From Tenrec ecaudatus (taxonomy: Eukaryota > Chordata > Mammalia > Afrosoricida > Tenrecidae), in contig NC_134530.1 of the NCBI RefSeq assembly GCF_050624435.1, positions 149,210,721 through 149,274,720 on the forward strand: a DNA stretch of 64,000 nt, read 5' to 3'. Position 1 is the first letter of the stretch; each line of letters begins with the position of its first letter. The notes beneath the pieces are model-generated. The model was not told the DNA's origin, did no database searches, and worked only from the letters and a program-made list of their open reading frames with translations. This document shows positions 20,480 to 32,208 of the stretch, in pieces. A program made the position numbers and the translations under genes.

Positions 20480-21412
20480 ACATCCAGTTAGGAATGTCGC
20501 AGGGTCAAATATGAATGGTGCCCATCTGAGCAACTTTGGGGAGAGCAGTGCTTAGCAAGGAAGACGTGACTGCTAGGCTCTCCTTGACAGGCTACTTCTG
20601 GAACATTGAGAGGGTCTTGAGCTACTCAGCTGAAGGACATGTCCCAAGACCATGAAAGTCACGCACAACTGCTAAAGGATTCCCTGCTTTTCGGCTTCTC
20701 ACATGGAGGGAGAAGATGTGCCGGTTAGAAGAAATGAAGACTCTGAACTGTTGCCCAGTTATCATTTTTATGGTCACTAAATAGTTTGAAATCCCTGAAC
20801 TTGGGCAACTTGAGCTTCATGAGAGAGATGCCCATTTGCCTCAGAAAAAGTCAAGTTTCTGAGTGGACAAGACTGAGTCCCCACAAGGGGAATGGTGAAG
20901 TGAATTAATCAAGGCCAATACTGCCTCACGGAAGCTACCAAGCAGCCTGGCAACCCCAGAGATCATCCCATCTCTCTCCATGTCTGAGTTCCCCAGAAAG
21001 CAGAGCCTGAGCGAAAGCCTGTTTCTGAAGGGCCGGAGAGATGAAACATGAATGAGAGTCAGAGAGAGTGAGCAGGGACAGAGCGTGAATTCAAAGATGC
21101 ATTGTCAAGTGGGCTACTTAGTGGGACTGCCCGAGAATCCACCTGATGTGCCTCTCAGAACTGGAGGGAAAAGGGGAACATTATCCATCAGCTCCTCTTC
21201 TTCTCTGGACAAAGCTTTATCTGCTCATTAGTTGGTCAAAGGTTAAATCCCAGTAGCCTCCCATTTCCTTGATTTAGTCCGAGAAGACCTGGTTGGGAAT
21301 CAAGAAGGCCTGAGGTGATGGCTGTCAGGCTTACCCCCAGGAAGGTGAACTCAGCTCACTGAGAACTGATCACTGTCTAAAGAAGAGAGGTGGGATTGAG
21401 AGGATCTGAAGA
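20480..21412. other. Single-copy sequence, no gene seen
   Basis: Nothing recognised over about 930 bases. Confidence 0.35.
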
Positions 21413-21418
21413 GGTACC

Positions 21419-21975
21419 TGTGGGTATCAACTTCCACATCTGAATGAGTCCAAGGGGCGGTTGTGTAACTGAGGGGTAAAATCAAAGAAACATCAGACAA
21501 GATACAGCATGCAAGGGCTCACCTTAGCAGTCATGACTTCAGGAGCCAGGTTCATGCAGAGAGAGAGAATACATTTCCAACCAAGGCTTATATAGACTCT
21601 AGGGCTTGCAAATTAATTACCTTCTAATTAAAAGTAACCACATACTTAACAAAGTGGGCTGTACCCTAACCAGAAAGGTCCCTGAGTATATTGGAGGAGC
21701 AACCTAACACCAGTGCCCTGGGCAGGTAAGGGGGAGGGGCTGTAGTTAACATAGCACTTAGTCATGTGCTTGTAAGAGGTCACTAAGGTAGCACAATGAT
21801 GAGAGGATATAATCTCATAATAAATTAATTATGAGAATGTGATTGGGACTCACCTCCAACTCACAAGGGTGAAGGCCTCCCCCCACCCCAGAAACCTGGC
21901 CTGCCAGACTTCTTAATATATGCAAATAAAAGGATTCATCCGCAGACACTCTCTTCCTGTTCTCTGTTTCTCACA
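21419..21975 (+). mobile_element. Solo LTR, ERV class II-like (6-bp duplication)
   Basis: 557 bp, beginning TGTGGGTATC and ending TTTCTCACA, flanked by a perfect 6-bp duplication GGTACC (21413-21418 and 21976-21981). An AATAAA at about 21927 lies 45-50 bases from the 3' end. Class II endogenous retroviruses duplicate 6 bp. The orientation is tentative because a TATATA word near 21582 would also fit a minus-strand promoter. No internal viral gene adjoins it. Confidence 0.8.
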
Positions 21976-21989
21976 GGTACCTAAGAGCG

Positions 21990-22445
21990 ATGCAGTTGTA
22001 TTGGGTTAAACAGTGTCCTTCCAAAGTTTATGTCCATCCAGAACTTATGAATTTGGCCTTCTAAGCATCTAGAAGTAAGGCCTTTGAAGATGTAATCAAG
22101 TTAAGATTAAGTGATACTGGAGTAGAGTGGGCCCTAAATTCAATATAAATCGGGATCTTAGAGGAAGAAGAAAATCAGGACACAGAGACACAGCTACACA
22201 GTAAGAAGGCCATGGGAAGGTGGAGGCACAGACAGGAGTGGTGCATCTATAAGCCAAGGAGTGGCACCCGAAGTTGGGAGAGAGGTGTGGGACAATTTCT
22301 CCCTCAGAGTTTTCAGAAAGACCTGACACCAGCCACCACAGGGTGACAAGCTGACAGAGCTGCAGTAGTAGGGGGAAGGACAATACATTTGTATTTGAGG
22401 TCCCTTTGGGCGCTGACACAGACACATCCTGCATCCCTCAGTCTC
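21990..22445 (+). repeat. MLT1-like LTR, plus strand
   Basis: MLT1A-type order: 'aaagtttatgtccatccaga', 'ggcctttgaagatgtaatca', 'gagtagagtgggccctaaat', 'gaaggccatgggaaggtgga' and 'agagaggtgtgggacaattt'. It begins 15 bases after the class II-like LTR. Confidence 0.8.
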
Positions 22446-22499
22446 CCCCTCATCCCCGCTAACATGGGGGGTGGGGGCATTACCATGAAAGTACTTTTT

Positions 22500-24140
22500 C
22501 AAAGTCTTTTTTTTTTTATCTTATTAGAAATGGATACTCTTGAACCAGAACAAAAACGCTAGTCATATGAGGCTGGTTTCAAAATGAAGGTTGTGTCAAG
22601 AGCAGATGAGAGCAATAACAGTGTTGCAAGTAGGGAATTCTGTGTTGACGAAAAGCAAGTGAGGGAGTGGCGGAAAATGAAGGCTGACTTGGAACAGATT
22701 CCAAAAGCTAAAAAAGCTCGTCGTGGTTTAATGTCTTTTTATGGGGCTCTAGAGAGTGAATTGCATAAATGAGTTATGGAGTGTCGTCAAAATGGTTACT
22801 GCGTAACACGCATGGGCATTCACATACGTGCTCTACAAATGGCTAAGGATGACAAATATAAAGCACCAGGCATTGAAAAATTTGCTGCATCACCAGGATG
22901 GTGTACCCACTTTATGAATAGGTTTGGCCTACTATGCTTGAGACAAAGAACAAAGATTTCCCAGAAATTGCCACAAGACCTTGAAGAAAAAATTATGTCA
23001 TAATGATTAAATAAAAATATATATTATAATACTTAAAAAACACAACCCCCCCCAAAAAACAAAGAAGGATTTATGATTATGACCTGGAAGTTATTGGGTA
23101 TGTGGATGAAACTGCCATGAATTTTGGTCTTCCAAGCAACAGAACTGTGGCAAGTTTAGGTGAAAAAGCCATTTTTCTCAAAACCACAGGAAATGAAAAA
23201 ACAAACAAACACTTTACAGTTGCTCTATCATGTTTGGCTAATGGAACTAAGCTGCGTCCTGTCATTATTTTTAAAAGAAGACCTTGCCTAAAAAGAACAA
23301 TTTCCCACCAAGAATTACTGTGAGTGCACATTTTAAAGGCTGGATGGATGAAGACGGAACAAAAAAATGTCTGGAAGAAATTTGGAACCGATGACCAGGA
23401 GCAGCCTTGTTTGGGATATGTTCAGAGCCCACCTATCGTATGACATAAAAAAATTGGCAAAATCTAGTAAAGTTACTTTAGCTGTTATTCCAGGTGGACT
23501 TACATCTGTACTGAAACCTCTCGATGTATCTTTGAATAAGCCTTTTAAAGACTGTGTGCGAAGGATGTGGTATGGATGGATGTCATCTGGTCAGGCCCGA
23601 CTAACAAAAGGAGGAAATCTCATAAAGCCTGACATAGAGTTAATAGCAAAGTGGGTTCGAGATGCATGGGAAGGCATTCCAGAAGACATGGTGCAATGTG
23701 CCTTCCAGAAATGTAGTATTATTAATGCTATGGATGGCAGTGAAGACTGCGCTTCATATGAAAATGACAGCAGTGATGGTGATGACGGCGATCTTAGTGA
23801 GGACGGCGTCTATAGTACTCTTAAGGTATCATTGTTGATACCTTATTGTTTTTGAAGAACTTATTTTCTATTTACTGTGCTGGTTTACTAATGCTAAATG
23901 ATTTGTTGTCCTTTTATTTATGTTTTTTATTTGAAATAAATATTTAAATACATTACCCCACTGATGTCTCAATTTTTAGCAATTTTATTTTCATTTGTTT
24001 TGATTAATGAAACTCACCAATAGCTTCTGCATTTTCCACCCTAGGCTTATGCTCGAGTCAATCAGTTTTTCTGGTTTCCCAGGTAATAATTATGTACCTC
24101 GGCTTATACTCGGGTCGGCTTATATTCGAGTATATACGGT
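22500..24140 (+). mobile_element. Pogo/Tigger-type DNA transposon, 5' end missing
   Basis: It encloses the dead transposase. The 3' end carries three spaced copies of a TTATACTCG-type word ('cttatgctcgagtcaa', 'ggcttatactcgggtcgg', 'ggcttatattcgagtata') and ends ATATACGG before a TA at 24140-24141. The complementary 5' terminus was not found between 21976 and 22530, so the left end is truncated, with the break near 22480-22530. Confidence 0.75.
22530..23855 (+). pseudogene. Pogo/Tigger-type transposase, dead
   Basis: A Tc1/mariner-superfamily transposase in broken frames. The N-terminal part (from the ATG at 22530) is a CENP-B/pogo-like helix-turn-helix region with 'SVASREFCVDEKQVREWRK'. A second DNA-binding part starts at about 22773 with 'ECRQNGYCVTRMGIHIRALQ'. 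The DDE catalytic core follows. The first acidic residue is in 'VDETAMNFGLPS' (about 23102), the second in 'LVWDMFRAH' (about 23417) and the third in 'KPLDVSLNKPFK' (about 23525), 35 residues after the second. The C-terminus is acidic. Stops lie at 22560, 22770, 23001 and 23321, with frameshifts near 23010-23070 and 23350. All three catalytic residues survive although the gene is dead. Confidence 0.9.
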
Positions 24141-24159
24141 AGATTCAAAAACGACCTTC

Positions 24160-24520
24160 GACTGTGTAGAGGTGTCATGAGAATGTGGCTACCTATTCAG
24201 GGTCCATAGTTCCCAGTTCACTTATTTCTAGCTGAGGCCATAGGACTAACTCTGGCCAAAAAAATGTAAGAAGTGTCATTTTGTGCTGTCCTTCACTCTC
24301 TTCCCCTTCCACAGCTGTCTTGGAAGTTGTGCATTGAAGATGACAGCATTAAAAGGTGGAAGGACCCTGGATCCTGAGTCACTACTGGGAAGAGTCCTAC
24401 AACATTATCATTGGGGTTTTCATGACACAGATATAAATATGCATCTGCTATGCTAGCCCACTCTAATAATGTGGCTGTTGTCACTGCAGTTAGTTTAGTC
24501 TATGTAATACGGGTTTCTGG
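24160..24520 (+). repeat. Old LTR-like or MER-type remnant
   Basis: The blocks 'ctctggccaaaaaaatgtaa', 'ggaccctggatcctgagtca', 'attatcattggggttttcat' and 'tagtttagtctatgtaatac' match the 3' half of a mammal-wide MaLR/MER-type LTR in order. Family not assigned. Confidence 0.4.
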
Positions 24521-25039
24521 ACACTTCTAGGGTGCTTCCAAAGCGGGAACTCGAGTTCCTGGGTGAACTGCTACTAGGAGTGCCCCATACATGCAGACCT
24601 GGTTGTCAGTTCTAGGGATATAGGCTTGGATGGCAAATCTATGATCTTGTGAGGCTTGTATGCCAAGTGGGGGGAGACAGTTCTCAAACTAGCATGCTCA
24701 GTGCATGACTCGCACGATTAAAGCATAACTTACTTTGTATCTTCCATTGCCCATTGGAAGTGAATTCCGTGGTAGACATCTTCCTCTGGCTCTGCACTGG
24801 AAGCGTTAGCGGATCTCCGGAGTTTTCTGTTCCCTTCTAGGTTACAGATAATCCTCGGATCACATTAAGCTTTTAAAACAGCTCCCATGGAAAAATTAGA
24901 CTGCCTGGCGCAAGACAGTGATTAAACTGTTCACTTTCATTCAAAGGTGGATTTGCTCCTGCGAGTGAAGGCCTGCTAATTACTTCTTAACTCAGAGTGG
25001 CAGGGACTTGGACTTGGTCTTCCACAACAAAGCAACCCC
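24521..25039. other. Single-copy sequence, nothing seen
   Basis: No repeat or coding call. Confidence 0.4.
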
Positions 25040-25128
25040 ATTGTCGTGGAGCCAATGCCAACTCTTAATCACTCTGTAGGACAGAGTCGAACTGTCTCTG
25101 TGGGTTTCTGAGGTTTAGGTGATACAAA
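25040..25128 (-). repeat. AfroSINE, tail fragment
   Basis: The blocks 'ttgtcgtggagccaatgcca' and 'ctctgtaggacagagtcgaa' are the antisense 3' half. Confidence 0.7.
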
Positions 25129-25144
25129 ATTATTATTGTTCATT

Positions 25145-25640
25145 TAAAACCAAAGCAGCAGCCAAGAGATCAAATGATGCCTTGCATTGGGTAAATCTGC
25201 TGCACAAGATCTCTTTCAAGCATTGAAAAGCAAGGATGTTACTTCGAAGACACATGTGTGCCTGACCCAAGCCACAGTATTCTCCATGACTTCATTTGCA
25301 TATGTAAATTGGACATGAAATAAAGAAGACTGAAGAAAAATGGATGCATTTGAACTATGGCGTTGGAGAAGAACAGCGGAAGTGCCATGGACTGCCTGAA
25401 GAACAAACAAGTCTGTCTTGGAAGAGCTATAACCAGAATGCTCCCTGGAGGCAAGGATGGCGAGGCTTTGCTGTACATACTGTTGACAGGTGGTCAGGAG
25501 AGACTAGCCCCTGGAGGACATGATGCTGGTAAAGTAGAGGGCCAGCAGAAAGGAGGAAGGCCCTCCACAGATGGATGGACACAGTGGTGCAACAAACACT
25601 GGGCTCCAACATCACAGCACCCGCGAAGCTGGTGCGGGAG
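25145..25640 (+). mobile_element. RTE/BovB-type LINE, post-RT fragment
   Basis: Sense blocks 'gccttgcattgggtaaatct', 'agcattgaaaagcaaggatg', 'aaatggatgcatttgaacta' and 'ggatggacacagtggtgcaa' follow the 3' third of the RTE open frame. Read in pieces it gives 'KSKDVTSKTHVCLTQA'. Stops and shifts make it dead. Confidence 0.75.
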
Positions 25641-25937
25641 GAGGTGGCGGTTTGCTCTCTCTGGCGGAGTGGCTGTGAGGGTGACTGAGGGGGCGCCTCG
25701 GGACACCAGCATTGCTCGTTTTGTCAAATGGGGCAATCGCAGGCGAGTCGTAGGCTGAAAGTAGCGCTGTGCTTGTTAGCGATGCACACTGCAGGAGTGT
25801 TGAGAGGCAATACGTTGTCTAGCGTTCCGGGAAACAAATGGCCGAACTGGACTTCATTATACTCTGCTGTCTACTTCCATGGATGTTAAACAACCACCAC
25901 AAAACTTAAAAAATTTGTATTAAAAGCTAGAAAATAA
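25641..25937. other. Single-copy sequence, nothing seen
   Basis: Short stretch between the RTE fragment and a SINE, no signature recognised. Confidence 0.35.
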
Positions 25938-26146
25938 AAAACCCAAATCACTGCTGCTGAGTCAATTCTGACTCACAGTGACCCTGCCCAACAGGGTAGG
26001 AAGCACCCCTGTGGGTTTCTGAGACCGTAACTCTTTACAGGAGTGGAAAGCCCCATCTTTCTCCCAAGGAGTGGCTGGTGGTTTTGAACTGCTAACTTTA
26101 TAATAAGCAGTCCAACACATAACCATTACGCCACCAGGGCTCCTAC
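25938..26146 (-). repeat. AfroSINE, near complete
   Basis: Tail 'gctgctgagtcaattctgac', middle 'tgggtttctgagaccgtaac' and head 'accattacgccaccagggct' are all intact in antisense. Confidence 0.9.
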
Positions 26147-26518
26147 AAGAGTTGGGAAGAGCTGGGACTGTGTAACTTTACAAGGTTGAACAAGGGGAAG
26201 AAACAATTTCCTATTAGAAGTTGCAGTTCTCTGATTAAAGTTCTTGTTTTGTGTCCCCGCTCCGCAACCTCACCCCCCAAACCCCTCCCCAATGCACACT
26301 TAGTCATGCCACAGTGAATTTCAGCAATGGAGCTCAGAAACACAGATCTTCAATTTATTGCAAGTTAGATTACCTATGTCAATGCCCACTTTATGGTGAA
26401 AACGTCTGCCGGCATTTCTCATTCAAGTCTGACTGCAGGTGCCCCAGTCTAACTGTGCTCTGCAGTGTTTCTAAGGCTGTGAGGCCAGGAAGATCGCCAG
26501 GCCTCTCTTCCAAGATGC
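26147..26518. other. Single-copy sequence, nothing seen
   Basis: No coding or repeat call. Confidence 0.4.
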
Positions 26519-26526
26519 CTCTAGGT

Positions 26527-26720
26527 CAGCAGTTCTCGACCTCCCTGATGCTGCGACCCTTTACTACTACTGTTCCTCATGTTGTGGTGCCCCCAACCAT
26601 AAAATTATTTTTGTTGCTACTTCATAACTGTAATTTTGCTACTGTGATGAATCAGGCGACCCCCATGAAAGGGTCGTTCGACCCCCAAAGGGGTCGCAAC
26701 CCACCGATTGAGAACCGCTG
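26527..26720 (+). mobile_element. SPIN non-autonomous hAT transposon, intact ends
   Basis: 194 bp from 'cagcagttctcgacct' to 'attgagaaccgctg', flanked by an 8-bp duplication CTCTAGGT (26519-26526) and CTCTAGGC (26721-26728). The interior has the diagnostic 'gttcctcatgttgtggtgcc', 'tttgttgctacttcataact' and 'gggtcgttcgacccccaaag' blocks. The transposase is absent. Confidence 0.95.
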
Positions 26721-26821
26721 CTCTAGGCGGTTCAAACCACCTACTCTGCAGGTGGTAGCGGAGCCCTTAACTCTCAGCCGGTGCCTCCCAGGCACTCTGG
26801 TCTGGGGATCTGTCGGTAGTT

Positions 26822-29800
26822 GTTAGGTGCCGTTGAGTTGGTTTGAACTCACAGTGATCCTACACACACAGAAGGAAACACTGCCTGGTCTGGCACCATC
26901 CTCACAATCGCTCCTACACCCAGTGTTGCAGCACTGAGCCAATCCAGTTGCCGAGGGGCCTTCCTCTCTGTCTCCGCCCCCTGCTTTACCAAACATGATG
27001 TCCCTCTCTGGGGATGGGTCTCGCCTGATAAACATGTCCAAGATATGTGAGCTGTAGCCTCGCCATCTTTGCCTCTAAGGGCACTCTGGCTGGATTTCTT
27101 CCAACACAGATCTGTTTGTCCTTTCAGCAGTCTATGGTACTTTTAATATTCTTTTCCAGCACCACAATTCAAATGTATCCACTCTTTTTCCGGTTTCCTT
27201 ATTTAATGTCCAACTTTCTTTTAAAAATAATTTTATTAATCATTTTATTGGGGGCTCGTACAACTCATCATAATCCATACACACATCCATTGTGTCAAGC
27301 ACATTTATGTTGCCATTATCATTTTCAAAACATTTTCTTTCTACTTGAGCTCTTGCCATCAGCTCATTTTTTTAAATCGTTTTACTAGGACCTCATACAA
27401 CTCTTATCACAATCCATACACACATCAATTGTGTAAAGCACATTTGTATATTCATTGCCCTCATCATTCTTAAGACATTTGCTTTCCACATAAGCCCCTG
27501 GCATCAGCTCCTCATTTTCCCCTCCCTCCCCCCTCCCTCCCCACTCATGAACCCTTACAAATTTATAAATTATTATTTTGTCATATTTTGCCCTGTCCGA
27601 CGTCTCTCTTCACTCACTTTTCTGTTGTCTGTCCCCTAGGGAGGAGGTCACATGTAGATCCTTGTAATTGGTTCCCCGTTTCCAATCCATCCTCCCAGTA
27701 TCGCCACTCTCACCACTGGTCCTGAAGGTATCCTCCGCCCTGGATTCCCTGTGTTTCCAGTTCCTATCTGTACCACTGACCATTCTCTGGTCTAGCCATA
27801 TTTGTAAGGTAGAATTTGGATCATGATCGTGGGGGGCTGGGAAGCATTTAGAAACTAGAGGAAAGTTGTATTTTTCATTGTTGCTACATTGCACCCCGGC
27901 TGGCTTGTCTCCTCTCCAAGACCCTTCTGTAAGGGGATGGCCTACAAATGGGCTTTGGGTTTCCACTCCGCACTCGCCCCTCATTCACTATGATATTATT
28001 TTTTGTTCTGATGATGCCTGATACCTGATCCCTTCGACACCTCTTGATCGCACAGGCTGGTGTGCTTCTTCCATGTGGGCTTTGTTGCTTCTGAGCTAGA
28101 TGGCTGCTTGTTTACCTTCAAGCCTTTAAGACCCCAGACACTATATCTTTTGATAGCCGGGCCCCATCAGCTTTCTTTGCCACATTTGCTTATGCATCAT
28201 TTGTCTTCAACGATCATATCAGGGAGATGAGCACGCAATGATATGAATTTTTGTTCTTTGATGCCTGATAACTGATCCCTTCAGCACCTTGTGATCACAC
28301 AGGCTGGTGTGCTTCTTTCACGTGGTTCCTCATTTTCCCCTTCCCCGACCTGAACCCTTAATAATTTATTATTATTTTGTTATGTCTTCCACTGACCAAT
28401 GTCTCCCTTCACCCACTTTTCTGCTGTCTGTTCCCCTGGGAGGGGGTTATATGTAGATCATTGTGATCAGTTCCCGCTTTCTTTCCCCACCTTCCCCTTA
28501 CCCTTCTGGTATTGCTGCTCTCATTATTGGTCCTGAGGGGTTTATCTGTCCTGGATTCCCTCTGTTCCAGCTCTTATCTGTACCCACGTACCTGCTCTGG
28601 TTTAGCTGGATTTGTAAGGTAGAATTGGGGTCATGATAGTGGGGCGTGGTGGTGGAAGCATTAAAGAACTAGAGGAAAGTTGTATGTTTCAACAATGCTA
28701 TACTGTATCCTGACTGGCTCGTCTCTTCCTTGTGACCTTTCTGTAAGGGGATGTCCAGATGGACTTTGGGTCTCCACTCCACACTCCCCCTCATTCACAG
28801 TGATATGATTTTTTTTGTTGTTCTGGGTCTTTGATGTCTGCTACCTGATCCCATGGGCACCTCATGGTCACACAGGCTGCTGTGCTTCTTCCATGTGGAC
28901 TTAGTTGCTTCTGAGCTAGATGGCCACTTGTTTGTCTTCAAGCCTTTAAGACTCCAGGCACTATATCTTTTGATAGTCAGGCACCATCAGCTTTCTTCAC
29001 CACATTTGCTTATGTACCCATTTGTCTTCAGTGCTTGTGTCTGAAAGGTGAGCACCAGAGAATGCTGGGCTATGAGAACAAAATGTTCTTGCATTGAGGA
29101 AGTGAATAGAGTCCCAATGTCCATCCACTACCTTACTACTAATCCTATAAATATATGTACATAGATCTATTTCCTTCTCATTATTTATAAGTATATTTAC
29201 ATATGTACCACCTGTATTTAGCTCTCTATAAATGCCCCTTGCCTCCTTGTTCTTTCCTCTGTTTCCTTTTACTTTCCTCTTGTCCCACTATCATGTTCGA
29301 CCTTCATTTGGGTTTCAGTAATTCCTCTCGGTTACATTGTCCTTGATCAAGCCCTACCAGGCATCCTTATGCCCTCCTTGCCATCAATTTTAGATCACTT
29401 GTTGTTTCCTTGTCCCTGGGTTTGTTGGCCTCCCTCTGTCCTGTGTCCCCTGGAACTGCCAGTCCCACTGTTTTCTCCTCTGGATTGTTTGTCCTGCCTG
29501 TCTTATCTAGATAGACATGCAGAGTAATGTCCAACTTTCACATGCAGATGAGGTGGTTGAAAATACCACAGCTTGGGTCAGGCCCACCTCAGTCCTCCAA
29601 GTAACAGCCTTGCTTTTCAGAGGTCTTGTGCAGCACATTTACCCAATGAAACACATCTCTTGATCTTTTGACTGTTGCTTCCATGAGCATTGGTTGTGGA
29701 TCCAAGCAAGATGAATTCTGTGGCAACGCCAACCTTTTCTCCATTTATCATGATGCTACCTGCTAGTCCAGTTATAAGCTGTTTGGTCTTGACATTGGAT

Positions 29801-30260
29801 TGTAATCCATGCTGAAGGCGGTGGTCCTTGATCTTCATCAGGAAGTGCTCCAAGTCCCCCTCACTTAGAGCAAGCAAGGGTGTGTCATCTGCATATCCCG
29901 ATACTGTATTCCTCTTAAGATGATCTAGTTACTCCGATGACTTGCTCCGCTTACAGACTGAATAAGTGTGGTGAGAGGATGCACCCTTGTTGCACACCCT
30001 TCCTGATTTTGAACCCTGCAGCGTGCCTGTGTTCGGTTTGCCCAACTGCCTCTTGATCCACGTGCAGGTTCTGAGCTTCCCACTCTTCTTAAGGCTATCC
30101 GTGGTTTGCTACGGTTCACAAAGCCAAACGCATTGTCTTTACATTTAGGGAGCTTTAATTCAGCCACTTGTACTGGGCTCTGCAATGGAACTCCCAACTG
30201 CCCGAGGCCTGCCCAGAGGTGAAGCTGTCTGCCGCAATGATCCATGATCCACTTCTGGTG
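26822..30260 (-). mobile_element. RTE/BovB-type LINE, split by L1
   Basis: Read on the minus strand, the 5' part is 30260-29525 and the 3' part is 27218-26822. The 5' part still shows reverse-transcriptase-family protein in pieces: a 'LALSEGDLEHFLMKIKDH' run, 'IMINGEKVGVATEFILLGS' and 'SQKIKRCVSLGK'. The 3' tail at 26822 ('gttaggtgccgttgagttgg') resembles the AfroSINE tail. The middle is interrupted by an L1 with a 15-bp target duplication. Confidence 0.85.
27219..29524 (-). mobile_element. Afrotherian L1 3' region, composite, inserted in RTE
   Basis: It is flanked by a perfect 15-bp duplication, TAATGTCCAACTTTC (27204-27218 and 29525-29539). The 2.3-kb insert contains three overlapping runs of the same L1 3' UTR order: about 27225-27365, 27366-28320 and 28320-29524. 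Each restarts with a 'tttta...ctcatacaactc' or 'ttcctcattttcccc' block. No open reading frame 2 was seen. Confidence 0.85.
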
Positions 30261-30684
30261 CTGCTCATTTCTTGGGCTTTCTGTGTAACTGCAGCTACAG
30301 AGGGGGATGTGAAGCTGTCACTTGCATTCTCCAGATATCATCTTGCTTGAAGGGTGCAGGTCTTTGTTTTGCCAGAGCTCTTCCCTGTGACTGAAGCATG
30401 TTGTTGTTGTCAGTGCTAAAGGAATACAGTTGGGGCTATCCCATATGCAGTGGGGTGTGAGGTGGGCAGACCTCACGCCTCTGTGGTAGCAGTCGCTCAC
30501 CTTGTTGCGTGTTCTCTTGGCCTTCCTGACCCTTGCTTCCATCTGTCCATCTGGCCTGCCTACCACACACTTAGGACTCCCTGTACCAAACTCTCCCCTG
30601 ACCAACGATTTTAGCAGGTTCTTGGAGCTTGTCGTGTTATCTCTAATCCTTGCTTGGCCCAGCCAGGTGTGCTGCCCTTAAAAG
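30261..30684. other. Single-copy or old RTE 5' sequence
   Basis: No clear signature; it might continue the RTE upstream of the reverse-transcriptase core. Confidence 0.3.
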
Positions 30685-30808
30685 TGACTCACGACTGTCA
30701 AGTGGATTCCGACACATGACGACCCTATAGGATAGGATAGAACTGCCCTGGTGAGTTTCCAAAACTGCAACCCTTTGCAGGAGTACAAAGCCTCATCTTT
30801 CTCCTGTG
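30685..30808 (-). repeat. AfroSINE, 3' two-thirds
   Basis: The blocks 'ctgtcaagtggattccgaca' and 'gacgaccctataggatagga' are present; the head is missing. Confidence 0.75.
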
Positions 30809-30849
30809 TGTTGCCATTAGGAAATGTCATACATCAGTCCTTAACCAAT

Positions 30850-31036
30850 GAGACTCATTGATTTTAGACTCACAGAGACCCAGTAGGACCGAGTCCTACT
30901 GCTCCATAGGGTTTCCTAGGCTGTCATCCTAACAGAAGCAACTCTCAGGCACATCTCTCTGGTACCGAGTGGTGGGTGGGTTTGAACCATCAACCTTTTA
31001 GTTGGCAGTCAGGCACTTAACCACCAGGGCTCCTTT
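30850..31036 (-). repeat. AfroSINE, near complete
   Basis: The middle 'ctgctccatagggtttccta' and a clear head 'ggcacttaaccaccagggct' are present. Confidence 0.85.
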
Positions 31037-31328
31037 ATAAAAATTGTAATATTTATTGTAGCAATCAAAATATGAAGTCTCTCTCCTGGGTTCTAGCGGC
31101 AGCTGTGAGCTCCTGGAGTAAGCTCCCCATTGTCTCCTCAAAGCTTCAGCCTCCCCTGAGTTTAGGGTCCCACGTCTCCCTCGTTCATAACACATTTTCC
31201 CTGAGCACCTCCGTTTTCTTGTGCTTTCTCTGAAACCAAAGACTGTCCCCTGCTCCCCAGTTGCTTTCCTATAGAAACCAGCCCTACCCACTGCCTTCAA
31301 TTATATTTTCTTTGTAGGTAAATAGTAC
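31037..31328. other. Single-copy sequence, nothing seen
   Basis: An antisense 100-codon frame (30998-31300) overlaps the SINE head and is not called. Confidence 0.35.
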
Positions 31329-31352
31329 CCGTGTGTGTGTGTGTGTGTGTTT
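31329..31352. repeat. (GT)n microsatellite, short
   Basis: About ten GT units. Confidence 0.9.
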
Positions 31353-32208
31353 ATTAGTATTGTGCTAGGTCCTGGGAATACTTTGTGGAGGCTTTGCTGG
31401 GACTATTCTAGTGAGACCAGATGTGTGACTGTCCTTTATGAAGCATAAGGTCCTGCACAAAGGCTAGCACTCTTTGGAATCACAGACAGATGTCTGTAAG
31501 AGATGGGGAGGTATGTGTATATGACAGTTAAAAGCATAATTATTGTTAGTAGTTTTCGAATCATTTTATTGGTAGCTCTTATAAAAGCATACTTCTTATT
31601 CAACAAACTTGTATTTGAGTATGTGCCAGGAACAGTGAGTAAGACAGGGCCCTTGTCCTTAAGAAGCTTAAAGTCTATGGCATAGACAGATAAGAAAAAC
31701 ATGCCCGTACAATACAAAGTGATAAAAGTGTGGATGTGAAGCCCCTCAGGACAGTGCGTAGAAAACACATGTCAGCTAGTTTAGGAAAGGCCAGAAGGCA
31801 TCCTGGAATACGTGCTGGGCATGTGTAAAGGCGAAGCCAAAAAAGCGAGTTGGAAATAATGACTTCTGGAAACTGCACATTTTCCAATATGGGTTTATCT
31901 GAGGGAGAAGCCAAGTGGTAAAATAAACTGGATTTTCTAGAAGAGCAAAACTTGTGATATAGAAATATAGAATTACTTCACTGAGATGGTTCACACAGTT
32001 GTGGAGGCCGACAAGCCCCAAGTCTATGGGTCAACTGTCAGGTTGCAAGCTTCCCCTGACATGTGTGGTTGCAGGGACTAAGGAACCCCAAATCTGCAGT
32101 GTCCTGTGCTGGGAATGTTAGGTCAGATGGTGACTAGTTTGGTGCAAGATTGACGGGGAGAGAAAGAGAGAGCATGCTTTGCTGAACATCCATTTATATT
32201 GGATGCAG

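Noticed and set aside
25357-25758. 133-codon frame over an RTE fragment
   Set aside because: It is out of frame with the RTE protein, and the true RTE frame contains stops.
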